Positions 47,494 through 57,534 are shown, counted from the stretch's first letter. The stretch: DNA of 64,000 nucleotides from Curtobacterium sp. MCBA15_001 (GCF_001864835.1 NZ_MJGI01000006.1:132989-196988); one strand, 5' to 3'. Numbers and translations: made by a program. The notes: generated by a model not told the origin, from the letters alone.

Positions 47494-48471
47494 GTGTCCC
47501 AGCGTGAGAATCCCTTCGGTCAGGTCCTCGTCGCCCTCGTGACGCCGTTCACCGCCGACGGCGAGGTCGACTGGCCCGGTGTCGAGCAGCACATCGACGA
47601 CTGCATCACCGCGGGCGCCGACGGCATCGTCGTGACGGGCACCACCGGCGAGACCTCCACCCTCACCGACCCCGAGAAGCTCCGCCTGGTCGAGGTCGGC
47701 AAGTCCGTCGCCGCCGGTCGCGCGAAGATCATCACGGGCGGTGGCTCGAACGAGACCGCGCATGCGATCCACCTGTACAAGCAGAGCGAGAAGGCCGGCG
47801 CGGACGGCGTCATGATCGTCACGCCGTACTACAACAAGCCGACGCAGGCCGGTGTGCTCACGCACTTCCGGATGATCGCCGACGCCACCGACCTGCCCGT
47901 CATCCTGTACGACATCCCGGGCCGCACGGGCATCCCGATCACCTACGAGACGATCGTCCGGGCGTCGAAGCACCCGAACGTGCTCGCCGTGAAGGACGCC
48001 AAGGGCGACTTCGCCGAGGTCTCGCGGGTGCTCAACAACACCGACCTGATGTACTTCTCCGGCGACGACACGAACGTGCTCCCGCACCTGTCGATCGGTG
48101 CCACGGGCCTGATCGGCGTGACCGCGAACATCACGAGCACGCCGTACCGCACGATCGTCGACGCCGTGAACGCCGGCGACCTGGCGACGGCCACGCGCGA
48201 GCACCAGCGCATCGAGCCGCTCGTCCGCGCCGTGATGACCCACGTGCCCGGCACCGTCGCGGCGAAGTACATCCTGCACGGACTCGGCCGCATCGGCAGC
48301 CCTCGCGTGCGTCTGCCGCTCGTCGGCCCCGAGGACTCCGAGGCGTACGCCATCGAGACCTCCCTCGAAGCGGTGCACGGCATCCCCGGCGCCGACTTCT
48401 CCAACTTCCGCCCGGACCGCAACGCGGCCGCCGGCGGAGCGCTTCCGAAGGTGCCAGGCACCACCCGTTGA
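47494..48471 (+). CDS. dapA: 4-hydroxy-tetrahydrodipicolinate synthase
   Basis: A 325-residue class I aldolase. GTTGETSTLTDPEK is the substrate loop, Tyr139 in LYDIPGRTG is the catalytic triad tyrosine, and the Schiff-base lysine is Lys167 in VLAVKDAKGD. It condenses pyruvate with aspartate semialdehyde, the committed step to diaminopimelate and lysine. GTG 47494 is preferred on spacing from TACGCT; GTG 47488 is an alternative. It is followed closely by the RNase J gene. Confidence 0.95.
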   Translation: MSQRENPFGQVLVALVTPFTADGEVDWPGVEQHIDDCITAGADGIVVTGTTGETSTLTDPEKLRLVEVGKSVAAGRAKIITGGGSNETAHAIHLYKQSEKAGADGVMIVTPYYNKPTQAGVLTHFRMIADATDLPVILYDIPGRTGIPITYETIVRASKHPNVLAVKDAKGDFAEVSRVLNNTDLMYFSGDDTNVLPHLSIGATGLIGVTANITSTPYRTIVDAVNAGDLATATREHQRIEPLVRAVMTHVPGTVAAKYILHGLGRIGSPRVRLPLVGPEDSEAYAIETSLEAVHGIPGADFSNFRPDRNAAAGGALPKVPGTTR

Positions 48472-48518
48472 TCGACCGCGCCGCGCAGGACGCGCGCCGC
48501 CAGAGCAGTCAGGACCGA

Positions 48519-50195
48519 ATGCCCACGCAAGTCTCCGAACCCCAGCCCCTCGAGCCGGGCACCCTCCGCGTCATCCCGATCGGTGGCCTCGGCGAGATCG
48601 GTCGCAACATGACCGTCTACGAGTACGAGGGCAAGCTCCTCATCGTCGACGCCGGCGTGCTGTTCCCCGAGGAGCACCAGCCGGGCGTGGACCTGATCCT
48701 GCCCGACTTCGCGCCGATCCGGCACCGTCTCGACGACGTGCTCGGTGTCGTGCTCACCCACGGCCACGAGGACCACATCGGCGCCGTGCCGTACCTGCTC
48801 AAGCTGCGCCAGGACATCCCGCTGATCGGCTCCACGCTGACCCTGGCGCTCGTCGAGGCGAAGCTCAAGGAACACCGGATCAAGCCGTACACGCTCGTCG
48901 TGGCCGAGGACCAGACCGAGCAGCTCGGCCCGTTCCACCTCGAGTTCGTGGCCGTGAATCACTCCATCCCGGACGCGCTGGCCGTCGCCATCACGACCCC
49001 CGCCGGACGTGTGCTGCACACCGGTGACTTCAAGATGGACCAGCTGCCGCTCGACGACCGCATCACCGACCTCCGCGCCTTCGCGCGCCTCGGTGAGCAG
49101 GGCGTCGACCTGTTCCTGCCGGACTCGACCAACGCCGACGTCCCCGGCTTCACCGCGCCCGAGCGGGACATCGGCCCGGTGCTCGAGAACATCATCACGC
49201 GCGCCCGCAAGAAGGTCGTCGTGGCGAGCTTCTCCTCGCACGTGCACCGCGTGCAGCAGGTCCTCGACGCCGCCGCCGCCGCGAACCGCAAGGTCGCGTT
49301 CATGGGCCGCTCGATGATCCGCAACATGACGATCGCCGCCGAGCTCGGGTACCTGCGGGTGCCGGAGAACGTGCTGATCGACACGAAGAAGGCCAAGAAC
49401 GTGCCGGACGACCAGATCGTCTACATGTCGACCGGGTCGCAGGGCGAGCCGATGGCCGTCCTGGCGCGCATGGCCAACCTCGAGCACCAGATCGAGATCG
49501 GCGAGGGCGACACCGTCATCCTGGCGTCGTCGCTCATCCCGGGCAACGAGAACGCGGTCTACCGGGTCATCGACGGCCTGACCAAGCTCGGCGCCAAGGT
49601 CGTGCACAAGGGCAACGCCAAGGTGCACGTCTCCGGCCACGCCTCTGCCGGCGAGCTCCTGTACTGCTACAACATCCTGCGGCCGCGCAACGTGCTGCCC
49701 GTGCACGGCGAGCACCGCCACCTGTACGCCAACGCCGACCTGGCGATCCAGACCGGCGTGCCACCGCGGAACGTCATCCTGGGACAGGACGGCATCGTCG
49801 TCGACCTCAAGGACGGCGTGGTGAACGTCGCCGGACAGCTCGACATCGGGTACGTCTACGTCGACGGGTCGACCGTCGGCGAGATCACCGACGCCGACCT
49901 GAAGGACCGCCGCGTCCTGGCCGAAGAGGGCTTCATCTCCGTCTTCTGCGCCGTCGACTTCGCGACCGGCCAGTGCGTCATCGGCCCGGAGATCCAGTCC
50001 CGCGGGTTCGCCGAGGACGACTCGGTCTTCGACGACGTCCGCCCGCAGATCGCGAAGGCCCTGGCCGACGCGGCCGGCAACGGCACGCGCGATGCGCACG
50101 CCTTCAGCCAGGTGGTGCGCCGGACCGTGGGCCGCTGGGTCAACAGCAAGCACCGCCGTCGTCCGATGATCGTCCCGGTGGTCATCGAGGCGTAG
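48519..50195 (+). CDS. rnj: Ribonuclease J
   Basis: A 558-residue metallo-beta-lactamase/beta-CASP nuclease. The zinc motif THGHEDHIGAVPYLL (His81, His83, Asp85, His86), SIPDALAVAITTPAGRVLHTGDFKMDQ, the beta-CASP region ATSFSSHVHRVQQ-like VVASFSSHVHRVQQ, and STGSQGEPMAVLARMA are all present. It has 5'-exo and endonuclease activity in RNA decay and works alongside PNPase. ATG 48519 follows AGGACC. A TTG at 48468 overlapping the dapA stop would add 17 unconserved residues. The dapA-rnj order is common in actinobacteria. Confidence 0.95.
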   Translation: MPTQVSEPQPLEPGTLRVIPIGGLGEIGRNMTVYEYEGKLLIVDAGVLFPEEHQPGVDLILPDFAPIRHRLDDVLGVVLTHGHEDHIGAVPYLLKLRQDIPLIGSTLTLALVEAKLKEHRIKPYTLVVAEDQTEQLGPFHLEFVAVNHSIPDALAVAITTPAGRVLHTGDFKMDQLPLDDRITDLRAFARLGEQGVDLFLPDSTNADVPGFTAPERDIGPVLENIITRARKKVVVASFSSHVHRVQQVLDAAAAANRKVAFMGRSMIRNMTIAAELGYLRVPENVLIDTKKAKNVPDDQIVYMSTGSQGEPMAVLARMANLEHQIEIGEGDTVILASSLIPGNENAVYRVIDGLTKLGAKVVHKGNAKVHVSGHASAGELLYCYNILRPRNVLPVHGEHRHLYANADLAIQTGVPPRNVILGQDGIVVDLKDGVVNVAGQLDIGYVYVDGSTVGEITDADLKDRRVLAEEGFISVFCAVDFATGQCVIGPEIQSRGFAEDDSVFDDVRPQIAKALADAAGNGTRDAHAFSQVVRRTVGRWVNSKHRRRPMIVPVVIEA

Positions 50196-50274
50196 CGCGC
50201 AGCGCGCAGCCGGCCTGGGCCCACGCCGCCGGTTCCGCCGCGACGCGCCAGCGGCGTGGCGGCCGTGCCGGTGG

Positions 50275-50319
50275 GGAGAGGCTCGGTGCAGGTCCGTCAC
50301 GGACCCGCACCGGGCCTCC
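50275..50319. repeat. Palindromic repeat family A, copy 5 (imperfect)
   Basis: GGAGAGGCTCGGTGCAGGTCCG and CGGACCCGCACCGGGCCTCC pair with several mismatches. It lies about 80 nt past the rnj stop codon and before the MacAB-like operon. Confidence 0.75.
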
Positions 50320-50425
50320 TGGCCGTTGCGGGGCCGCCGTCTCGTCCGGCGGTGCCGTCCGGTCTCGGCCGAACGGCCACCTGATCTCGTCCTCAGGAAT
50401 GATCTTCCGTCGGTATGTCGGCCAC

Positions 50426-50431
50426 TAGCGT
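50426..50431 (+). promoter_or_regulatory. -10 element of MacA-like adaptor operon (leaderless)
   Basis: TAGCGT ends 6 nt before GTG 50438. Confidence 0.5.
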
Positions 50432-50437
50432 TCCGGT

Positions 50438-51451
50438 GTGAACGTCCTCCGCCGCTGGGTGTGGCCCGGCCTCAAGTTCCTCGTCTTCGCTGCCATCGCG
50501 GTGGCCCTGGTGCGGCTCGCGTTCTTCGCGGCCGAGCCGCCCGAGGCCGACGCCGTGCCGACCGGTCAGATCGAGGACCCGGTCGTCACGGTCACGAAGG
50601 GCGACATCAGCAACGACGTCCAGGCGACCGGCACGATCCGGTCCGTCGCGTCGACCGCCGTGCGCGCGACCGTCGCGGGCACGGTGAACCGGATCTTCGT
50701 CGCGAACGGCGCCCACGTCGAGCAGGGTGCCCCGGTCCTGGACGTCCGGGTCGAGACGCCGGTCGACGGCGCGACCGAGGACGGCAGCGCCCTGCCGCCC
50801 AAGGTGACCTTCGCGACCGTCGTGGCACCCGCCGCCGGCACGGTGTCCGGCCTCGACCTGGTCCAGAAGCAGCCGGTCGACATCGGCACCGTCGTGGCCC
50901 GCGTGGCCCCGGAGGCGTACCGCGCCAGCGCCACGCTGCAGGCAGCACAGCTCTACCGGCTCGTCGACCGTCCGTCCGAGGCCACCGTCACCGTCAAGGA
51001 CGGCCCGGCGCCCTTCACGTGCACGAACCTCTCGCTCACGAGCGCCCCGGCCGGCGGCGAGAGTGCCGACGGTGGCGACGACGCCGCGGCCCAGGACGGC
51101 AGTGGTGCCGGGGCCTCGACCGGTGGCACCCAGCTCGAGTGCGACGTGCCCGGCGGCGTGCGTGTGTTCCCCGGGCTCGAGGTCACGATGTCGGTCCCGG
51201 CCGGCAAGGCCGAGGGCGTCCTGACCCTGCCGACGACCGCGGTGCAGGGCTCGGCGCAGCAGGGCATCGTCACCGTGGTGGCCGACTCCGGGGACCACGA
51301 GCAGCGTCAGGTGGAACTCGGCATCACCGACGGCGAGCAGGTCGAGGTGAAGTCCGGCCTGGCCGAGGGCGACCAGGTGCTGCAGTTCGTCCCGGGCAAG
51401 GAGCAGCCGGACGACCGGTCCGTCGACGGCGGCGGGGTGGCGTTCGGATGA
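50438..51451 (+). CDS. MacA/HlyD-like membrane-fusion adaptor protein
   Basis: A 337-residue protein with one N-terminal membrane span (WVWPGLKFLVFAAIAVALVRLAFF). A biotinyl-lipoyl-like domain follows (VTVTKGDISNDVQATGTIRSVASTAVRATVAGTVNRIFV), with the second half at VVAPAAGTVSGLDLVQKQPV, and beta domains ending VEVKSGLAEGDQVLQFVPG. There is no TolC partner in Gram-positive cells, so it may act as an extracytoplasmic accessory domain for the permease. It heads a tightly overlapping three-gene operon. Confidence 0.85.
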   Translation: MNVLRRWVWPGLKFLVFAAIAVALVRLAFFAAEPPEADAVPTGQIEDPVVTVTKGDISNDVQATGTIRSVASTAVRATVAGTVNRIFVANGAHVEQGAPVLDVRVETPVDGATEDGSALPPKVTFATVVAPAAGTVSGLDLVQKQPVDIGTVVARVAPEAYRASATLQAAQLYRLVDRPSEATVTVKDGPAPFTCTNLSLTSAPAGGESADGGDDAAAQDGSGAGASTGGTQLECDVPGGVRVFPGLEVTMSVPAGKAEGVLTLPTTAVQGSAQQGIVTVVADSGDHEQRQVELGITDGEQVEVKSGLAEGDQVLQFVPGKEQPDDRSVDGGGVAFG

Positions 51452-52146
51452 GCCTGGTCACGGTGCGCGGGCTGCGGAAGTCCGTCACGCTGCCCGACGG
51501 CTCGACGCTGGAGATCCTGCGCGGCGTCGACCTGGACGTCGAGGCCGGCAGCCGGACGGCCATCGTCGGCCGCTCGGGCTCGGGCAAGTCGACCCTGCTC
51601 AACGTCCTCGGGCTGCTCGACGCGCCGACGACGGGAGACCACGAGTTCGACGGGATCGACGTCGGTCGTGCGGGGTCGATCCGGCGCGACCGGATCCGTG
51701 GCGCGGCCGTCGGCTTCGTCTTCCAGCAGTTCAACCTGCTGCAGGGTCGCACCGCGGTCGAGAACGTCGAGGTGCCCCTGCTGTACGCGTCCGGCCGGGA
51801 GTTCTGGCGCCGACGACGCCTCGCGGTCGAGATGCTCGACCGTGTCGGCCTGGCCGACCGTGCGCACATGCAACCGCACCGGCTGTCCGGCGGTGAGCAG
51901 CAGCGCGTGGCGATCGCCCGCGCGCTCGTCCGGTCGCCGCGGCTGATCCTGGCCGACGAACCGACCGGGGCACTCGACGTCGACACGGGCCGCGACGTGA
52001 TGCAGCTGCTCGAGACCGTCGCCGCCGAGACCGCCGCCGCGCTGATCACCATCACGCACGACGCCGCCGTGGCCGAGCGCGCCGAGGTGGTCCACCGGAT
52101 CGACCACGGCCTGATCGACGACGTCGCGGCGGAGGTGGCCGCGTGA
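51448..52146 (+). CDS. ABC transporter ATP-binding protein (MacB/LolD type)
   Basis: A 232-residue ATPase. Walker A GRSGSGKST (41-49), the Q-loop in GFVFQQFNLL, ABC signature LSGGEQQRVAIARAL, Walker B RLILADEPTGALD and H-loop ITITHD are intact. The type matches MacB/LolD family ATPases paired with FtsX-like permeases. It overlaps both neighbours by 4 nt, so it is translationally coupled. Confidence 0.93.
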   Translation: MSLVTVRGLRKSVTLPDGSTLEILRGVDLDVEAGSRTAIVGRSGSGKSTLLNVLGLLDAPTTGDHEFDGIDVGRAGSIRRDRIRGAAVGFVFQQFNLLQGRTAVENVEVPLLYASGREFWRRRRLAVEMLDRVGLADRAHMQPHRLSGGEQQRVAIARALVRSPRLILADEPTGALDVDTGRDVMQLLETVAAETAAALITITHDAAVAERAEVVHRIDHGLIDDVAAEVAA

Positions 52147-53372
52147 ACCGCGTCGTCACGACGGTCGTCGGCACGTTCGTCGAGTCCTGGCAGGAACTCC
52201 GGGTGCACCGGGGTCGGGTCGTCCTCAGCCTGGTCGGCGTCACCATCGCGGTGGCGTCCCTGGCGGTCGTCGTCGGGTTCGGTGCGCTCGCCGAGAAGGC
52301 CACCGCGGCGTTGAACGAGCAGTACAGCGGTCGACCGGCCACGTTCGCGCTGTCGGCGTCGAGCACGACGGGTGGCGCGGTCGCGGACGAGGACGCGCTG
52401 TTCGCCGAGTACCGCGCCGCGGCCCAACGGTACGACGTGCAGTGGTCGACGGAGACGATGCAGGGCCCGCGGAAGGTGCAGTTCCCGGACGGGGTCAGCG
52501 ACGTGTACACGAACACGGTCGACCCGGACTACGCCGAGATGCACCGCGTCCGGATGGCGAGCGGGTCCTGGTTCACCGAGGACGACCGGTCGCGACTGGC
52601 TCCCGCGATCGTGGTGAACCGGGCGTTCCTCGAGCGCCTGGGGGACCCGGACCTCGTCACACACCCCACCGTCCGGCTGCCGGGCGTCCCCGGTGCCGTC
52701 GCAGTGGTGATCGGGGAGTACGTCACGAGCGACTACGACACCGAGCCGGCGATGTACGAGATGGCCCGCTCCGTCGCCTCGACCGGGCTCGTGGCCGACC
52801 CGGACTCGGGGATGAGCCGGTCCTTCGAGGTGTGGGTCCCGGACCACGGGGCGAAGCGGCTCGCGAACCGCATCGCCAGCGACGCCGAGCGTTCGGTCGG
52901 CGGCGGGGTGGAGGTGTCGGCGGACCGGATGGACGCGGCGGGCACGGTCGACGGTGACCCGCTCGGGCCGCTGCGGTACGTGATCGCCGCGGTGTCGGTC
53001 CTGGTGCTCGTCCTCGGCGGCCTCGGGCTGCTCACCGTCTCGCTGGTGAGCGTCCGGCAGCGCATCCGCGAGATCGGCATCCGCCGCGGGGTCGGTGCGA
53101 CCGCGGGCCGCATCTTCGTCGCGGTGCTGCTGGAGAACGTCCTCGGGACCGCGGTCGCGGGCGGGATCGGCGTGATGCTGGGCGCCGCGGTGCTCAGCAA
53201 CGAGACGGTCCGTTCGGCGATCACGAGCGGGGCGGACATCGGGGGAGCACCCTTCCCGCTCGAGGCAGCGCTCATCGGCATCGGGTCCGCCGTCGCCGTG
53301 GGCGCCCTGGCAGGGCTGTTGCCCGCGCTCGTGGCCGTCCGCGTCAAGGTCATCGACGCCATCCGGTACTGA
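52143..53372 (+). CDS. ABC transporter permease (MacB/FtsX type)
   Basis: A 409-residue protein: first span at about 20-45 (VVLSLVGVTIAVASLAVVVGF), a long extracellular MacB-periplasmic-core-like domain, then three spans (VIAAVSVLVLVLGGLGLLTVSLV, LLENVLGTAVAGGIGVMLGA, AALIGIGSAVAVGALAGLLPA). RQRIREIGIRRGVGAT is the FtsX/MacB cytoplasmic coupling helix. Probably a mechanotransmission exporter; cargo unknown (peptides or antibiotics in related systems). Confidence 0.9.
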   Translation: MNRVVTTVVGTFVESWQELRVHRGRVVLSLVGVTIAVASLAVVVGFGALAEKATAALNEQYSGRPATFALSASSTTGGAVADEDALFAEYRAAAQRYDVQWSTETMQGPRKVQFPDGVSDVYTNTVDPDYAEMHRVRMASGSWFTEDDRSRLAPAIVVNRAFLERLGDPDLVTHPTVRLPGVPGAVAVVIGEYVTSDYDTEPAMYEMARSVASTGLVADPDSGMSRSFEVWVPDHGAKRLANRIASDAERSVGGGVEVSADRMDAAGTVDGDPLGPLRYVIAAVSVLVLVLGGLGLLTVSLVSVRQRIREIGIRRGVGATAGRIFVAVLLENVLGTAVAGGIGVMLGAAVLSNETVRSAITSGADIGGAPFPLEAALIGIGSAVAVGALAGLLPALVAVRVKVIDAIRY

Positions 53373-53434
53373 CAGGCTGCCCGGCTGCTCCGTCGTCCGC
53401 GGCGGGGCTGCCGGGCTTTGTCCGCCGCGGGCGT

Positions 53435-53440
53435 TATGGT
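53435..53440 (+). promoter_or_regulatory. -10 element of ftsK (leaderless)
   Basis: TATGGT ends 7 nt before ATG 53448. Confidence 0.5.
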
Positions 53441-53447
53441 CGTCCCC

Positions 53448-56360
53448 ATGGCCGGAGGCACCAAGTCGACCACGCGCTCACGCGCGTCAACGTCGTCCCG
53501 CACGAGTGGGACGCGCGGAACGTCGCGCACCCAGGCCACCACGAAGAAGCTCCCGCAGGCGGCGCCCGCGGTCGAGTTCACCGGGCAGAACCCGCTCGTG
53601 ACGGCCTGGCTCGGGATGGCGCACGGCGTCGGGGCGATGTTCCGTCTGCTGGGCAAGGAGTCGCTCGAGAAGGACCAGCGCCGCGACGGCTTCCCGTTCT
53701 TCCTGTTCGTGCTGGCGATCGCCGGAGCCGTCGTCGAGTGGCTCAACCCGACGAACGCCGTCTCGATCGCCCTCGACGCCTACACGTTCGGCGGGCTGTT
53801 CGGACGGCTGGCGTTCGCGCTGCCGGTGATCATGGTCGTGTTCGCGGGCTGGTTGTTCCGGCACCCCGCGTCCGTGCACGACAACACTCGTATCGGGATC
53901 GGCTTGGGGCTGCTCCTGGTGTCGATCTCGTCGCTCTGCCACGTGTTCGGCGGGCAACCCAGCGCCTCGGACGGCATGCCGGCCCTCGCTGCCGCAGGTG
54001 GCGTGCTCGGCTGGGTCGTCATCGGCTGGCTCGTCGCCGTCGCGACGGCGTGGATCGCGGTCCCGGTGGCCGTCCTGCTGCTGGTGCTCTCGCTGTTCAT
54101 CATCACGAAGACCCCGCCGAACAAGCTCGGCCGTCGACTGCACGAGCTCTACGCGTACCTGTTCGGTGCCCCGGCCCCCGCTGCCGAGGACGAGCCGGAC
54201 ACCGCGGCGGCACCGACCAGGGCCCCGCGCAAGGGCGTCAAGGGATCGACGGCCTCGCAGGGCCTGCAGCTGTTCGACGACCTCGGCTTCGAGGACGGCG
54301 AGCAGCCCGACCCCGACGCCGAGGGACACATCCCGTGGTGGCGGCGCAACAAGTCCGGGCGCGAGGAAGACCCGGCCTACGACAGCCCCGTCATCCCGGC
54401 CACCGGCACCGCCGCCGCTGCCCCCGCGGCCGCGCCCACGACGAGCCCGAACGCCGGTGCCGCGGCCGGGCTGATCGACCACACGCCGGCCGAGCCCGCG
54501 TCGGTGAACCTCAACGACTCGCTCGAGACCGAGGTCGCCGCAGACCTCGACCGCGCCGAGCAGGCGCTCCGTGACTTCGGTGCGCCGGTGCCGGACGTGC
54601 AGCCGGAGGCGATCCGTCCGGAACCGGACGTGCCCGTGGTGGCCGCACCGGGCCTCCAGGCCGATCCGGTCGACGACGCTGCGGTCGCCGGCCTGCCGGA
54701 GACCGGGTCCGCGGACGACCCGTCCAAGCCGTACCGCCTGCCCGCGGCGACCACCCTGAGTGCCGGCACACCGTCGGTCGCGCGCAGCCAGGCGAACGAC
54801 GACATCGTCGCCGCGATCACCGGCGTGCTGACCGAGTTCAAGGTCGACGCGAAGGTCACCGGCTTCTCGCGTGGCCCGACGGTCACCCGATACGAGATCG
54901 AACTCGGCCCCGGCGTGAAGGTCGAGCGGGTCACGGCCCTGTCGAAGAACCTGTCCTACGCGGTCGCCTCGAACGAGGTCCGCATCCTGTCGCCGATCCC
55001 GGGCAAGAGCGCCATCGGCGTCGAGATCCCGAACTCCGACCGCGAGGTCGTGTCGCTCGGCGACGTGCTGCGCTCGAACGCTGCGACCAAGTCCAAGCAC
55101 CCGATGACGATCGGCGTGGGCAAGGACGTCGAGGGCGGCTTCGTCGTCGCGAACCTGGCGAAGATGCCGCACATGCTGGTCGCCGGCTCCACCGGGTCCG
55201 GCAAGTCGGTGTTCATCAACTCGATGATCACCTCGCTGCTCATGCGTGCGAAGCCGTCCGAGGTGCGCATGGTCCTGGTCGACCCCAAGCGGGTCGAGCT
55301 GTCGATCTACGCCGGGGTCCCGCACCTCATCACGCCCATCATCACGAACCCCAAGAAGGCCGCCGAAGCGCTGCAGTGGGTCGTGAAGGAGATGGACATG
55401 CGGTACGACGACCTGGCGTCCTTCGGGTTCCGCCACGTCGACGACTTCAACAAGGCGATCCAGAACGACGAGATCGTGCTGCCCGCCGGCAGCGAGCGCA
55501 AGCTCAAGCCGTACCCGTACCTGCTGGTCGTGGTGGACGAGCTCGCCGACCTGATGCTCGTGGCCCCGCGCGACGTCGAAGAGTCGATCGTGCGCATCAC
55601 GCAGCTGGCCCGTGCGGCCGGCATCCACCTGGTGCTGGCGACCCAGCGCCCCTCGGTCGACGTCATCACCGGGCTCATCAAGGCCAACGTGCCGTCGCGG
55701 ATCGCGTTCGCGGTCACGAGCGTCACCGACTCCCGCGTCATCCTCGACCAGCCCGGCGCCGACAAGCTGATCGGGCAGGGCGACGCGCTCTTCCTGCCGA
55801 TGGGCTCGTCGAAGGCCGTCCGCGTGCAGGGTGCCTGGGTGCAGGAGAGCGAGGTCGCCGAGGTCGTCCAGCACGTCACTCGACAGGCCCAGCCCGAGTA
55901 CCGCCAGGACGTCGCCGCGGTGGTCGAGCGCAAGGAGATCGACGCCGACATCGGTGACGACCTCGAGCTGCTGCTGGCCGCCGTCGAACAGGTGGTGTCG
56001 ACGCAGTTCGGCTCCACGTCGATGCTGCAGCGGAAGCTCCGGGTCGGGTTCGCGAAGGCCGGACGCCTGATGGACCTGATGGAGTCGCGGGACATCGTCG
56101 GCCCCTCCGAGGGGTCGAAGGCCCGCGACGTCCTGGTCACCGCCGATCAGCTGCCATCCGTACTGGCGAAGCTGCGCGGCGAGGAACCCCCGGCTCCTGC
56201 GGCCCCGGCGCCGGTCGCCGCGCCGGCCTCCGCGCCGGTCTCCGCACCGGACGACGGCGACCGGTACAGCGCCGACCCGGTGGGCGACATGACGCGCGGG
56301 TACGATCAGGTCGAGGACGAACCGGACGAGGACGCCTGGGGCCTCACCGGCAGGGAGTGA
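53448..56360 (+). CDS. ftsK: DNA translocase FtsK
   Basis: A 970-residue protein. A Ser/Thr/Arg-rich N-terminus precedes four membrane spans (about 80-220) that dock it at the septum, then a Pro/Ala/Asp-rich linker (about 240-440). The motor domain has Walker [12 protein letters not shown] (580-588), Walker [15 protein letters not shown], and [27 protein letters not shown]. The C-terminal winged-helix gamma domain ([39 protein letters not shown]) reads KOPS-type sequences. It pumps DNA and activates XerCD at dif during division. ATG 53448 fits leaderless spacing from TATGGT. Confidence 0.96.
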   Translation: MAGGTKSTTRSRASTSSRTSGTRGTSRTQATTKKLPQAAPAVEFTGQNPLVTAWLGMAHGVGAMFRLLGKESLEKDQRRDGFPFFLFVLAIAGAVVEWLNPTNAVSIALDAYTFGGLFGRLAFALPVIMVVFAGWLFRHPASVHDNTRIGIGLGLLLVSISSLCHVFGGQPSASDGMPALAAAGGVLGWVVIGWLVAVATAWIAVPVAVLLLVLSLFIITKTPPNKLGRRLHELYAYLFGAPAPAAEDEPDTAAAPTRAPRKGVKGSTASQGLQLFDDLGFEDGEQPDPDAEGHIPWWRRNKSGREEDPAYDSPVIPATGTAAAAPAAAPTTSPNAGAAAGLIDHTPAEPASVNLNDSLETEVAADLDRAEQALRDFGAPVPDVQPEAIRPEPDVPVVAAPGLQADPVDDAAVAGLPETGSADDPSKPYRLPAATTLSAGTPSVARSQANDDIVAAITGVLTEFKVDAKVTGFSRGPTVTRYEIELGPGVKVERVTALSKNLSYAVASNEVRILSPIPGKSAIGVEIPNSDREVVSLGDVLRSNAATKSKHPMTIGVGKDVEGGFVVANLAKMPHMLVAGSTGSGKSVFINSMITSLLMRAKPSEVRMVLVDPKRVELSIYAGVPHLITPIITNPKKAAEALQWVVKEMDMRYDDLASFGFRHVDDFNKAIQNDEIVLPAGSERKLKPYPYLLVVVDELADLMLVAPRDVEESIVRITQLARAAGIHLVLATQRPSVDVITGLIKANVPSRIAFAVTSVTDSRVILDQPGADKLIGQGDALFLPMGSSKAVRVQGAWVQESEVAEVVQHVTRQAQPEYRQDVAAVVERKEIDADIGDDLELLLAAVEQVVSTQFGSTSMLQRKLRVGFAKAGRLMDLMESRDIVGPSEGSKARDVLVTADQLPSVLAKLRGEEPPAPAAPAPVAAPASAPVSAPDDGDRYSADPVGDMTRGYDQVEDEPDEDAWGLTGRE

Positions 56361-56365
56361 TCAGG

Positions 56366-57001
56366 ATGACCGCCTCGGAAGGCACCAACACGAAGCGGTT
56401 CCCGTGGCGCGGGCGGCTGATCCGCAAGGGTCCCGGCCCCGCGTCCACCGCGAACGTCGCGAACATCATCACCGTCGTCCGCATCCTGATGGCGCCGCTG
56501 TTCTTCGTCCTGCTGCTGTCGGACGGCGGGCAGGACACGTCCGTGCGCATCTGGGCGGCGGTGCTCTTCGTCGTGGCGATCGTCACCGACAGCGCCGACG
56601 GCATCATCGCGCGCCGGCAGGACCTGGTGACGGACTTCGGCAAGCTCGTCGACCCGATCGCCGACAAGGTGCTGATCGGCGGTGCCCTGGTCGCGCTGTC
56701 GATCCTGGGCGAGCTGCCCTGGTACGTGACGGTGCTCATCATGGTGCGCGAGATCGGGATCACCGTGTTCCGCTTCGCCGTGCTGTCCGACCGGGTGATC
56801 CCGGCCAGCCGCGGCGGCAAGATCAAGACCGTGCTGCAGGCCGTGGCCATCACGCTGGCACTGTTCCCGTGGTGGCACTTCGCCGGGGACGTCGCGCACT
56901 GGACCAACGGCATCCTGATGACCGCAGCGGTGCTCGCCACCGTGCTCAGCGGGCTCGACTACCTGTACCAGGCGTACCGGCACAACCGGACCGCCGCGTG
57001 A
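56366..57001 (+). CDS. pgsA: CDP-diacylglycerol-glycerol-3-phosphate 3-phosphatidyltransferase
   Basis: A 211-residue membrane enzyme of the CDP-alcohol phosphotransferase family. The signature D-x2-DG-x2-AR-x8-G-x3-D appears as DSADGIIARRQDLVTDFGKLVDPIADK. Several hydrophobic spans surround it. It makes phosphatidylglycerol phosphate (or a related phospholipid, since actinobacterial paralogues differ). ATG 56366 has GGGAG 8 nt upstream; GTG 56357 overlapping the ftsK stop is an alternative. The stop overlaps the CinA start. Confidence 0.92.
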   Translation: MTASEGTNTKRFPWRGRLIRKGPGPASTANVANIITVVRILMAPLFFVLLLSDGGQDTSVRIWAAVLFVVAIVTDSADGIIARRQDLVTDFGKLVDPIADKVLIGGALVALSILGELPWYVTVLIMVREIGITVFRFAVLSDRVIPASRGGKIKTVLQAVAITLALFPWWHFAGDVAHWTNGILMTAAVLATVLSGLDYLYQAYRHNRTAA

Positions 57002-57525
57002 GCCGAGCGGTCGACGCGGCTGCAGCCGCGCCTCCTGTCCGCATCGCGCCACGCGTGGTGGCGGAACTGACCGTCCGCGGTGAATCCGTCGCCGTCGCGG
57101 AGTCCCTCACCGGGGGGCTCGTGGTGTCGGCGCTCGTCGCTGTGCCCGGCGCGAGCGCGGTCGTCCGCGGGGGCGTCGTGGCCTACGCGACCCCCGTGAA
57201 GGCGTCCGTGCTCGGGGTGTCCGCGGAGCTGCTGGCGTCGAACGGCGCCGTCGATCCCGAGGTCGCCCGGCAGATGGCGGCCGGTGTCCGCACGGCGTTG
57301 GCGGTGGACGGCGTGCCCGCCACGTGGGGCATCAGCACGACGGGCGTTGCCGGACCGGACCCGCAGGACGGCCAGCCGGTCGGCACCGTGTTCGTCGGGA
57401 TCGCCTCCGCAGCGGGTGCCGAGGCCTTCGAGCTGCACCTCGACGGCGACCGCGACGCAATCCGTCAGGCCACCGTCTCCGAACTCCTGGTACGGCTGTC
57501 CGACTCGCTGGGACACCGGGAATGA
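56998..57525 (+). CDS. CinA C-terminal domain protein (PncC-type nicotinamide-nucleotide amidase)
   Basis: A 175-residue protein consisting only of the CinA C-terminal domain: SVAVAESLTGGLVVSALVAVPGASAVVRGGVVAYA, STTGVAGPDPQDGQPVGTVFVGIA. Stand-alone copies such as PncC deamidate nicotinamide mononucleotide in NAD salvage. The N-terminal MoCF-like domain of full CinA is absent, which is normal for this location between pgsA and clgR. It starts with GTG overlapping the pgsA stop. Confidence 0.9.
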   Translation: MSRAVDAAAAAPPVRIAPRVVAELTVRGESVAVAESLTGGLVVSALVAVPGASAVVRGGVVAYATPVKASVLGVSAELLASNGAVDPEVARQMAAGVRTALAVDGVPATWGISTTGVAGPDPQDGQPVGTVFVGIASAAGAEAFELHLDGDRDAIRQATVSELLVRLSDSLGHRE

Positions 57526-57534
57526 CCCGCGTTA

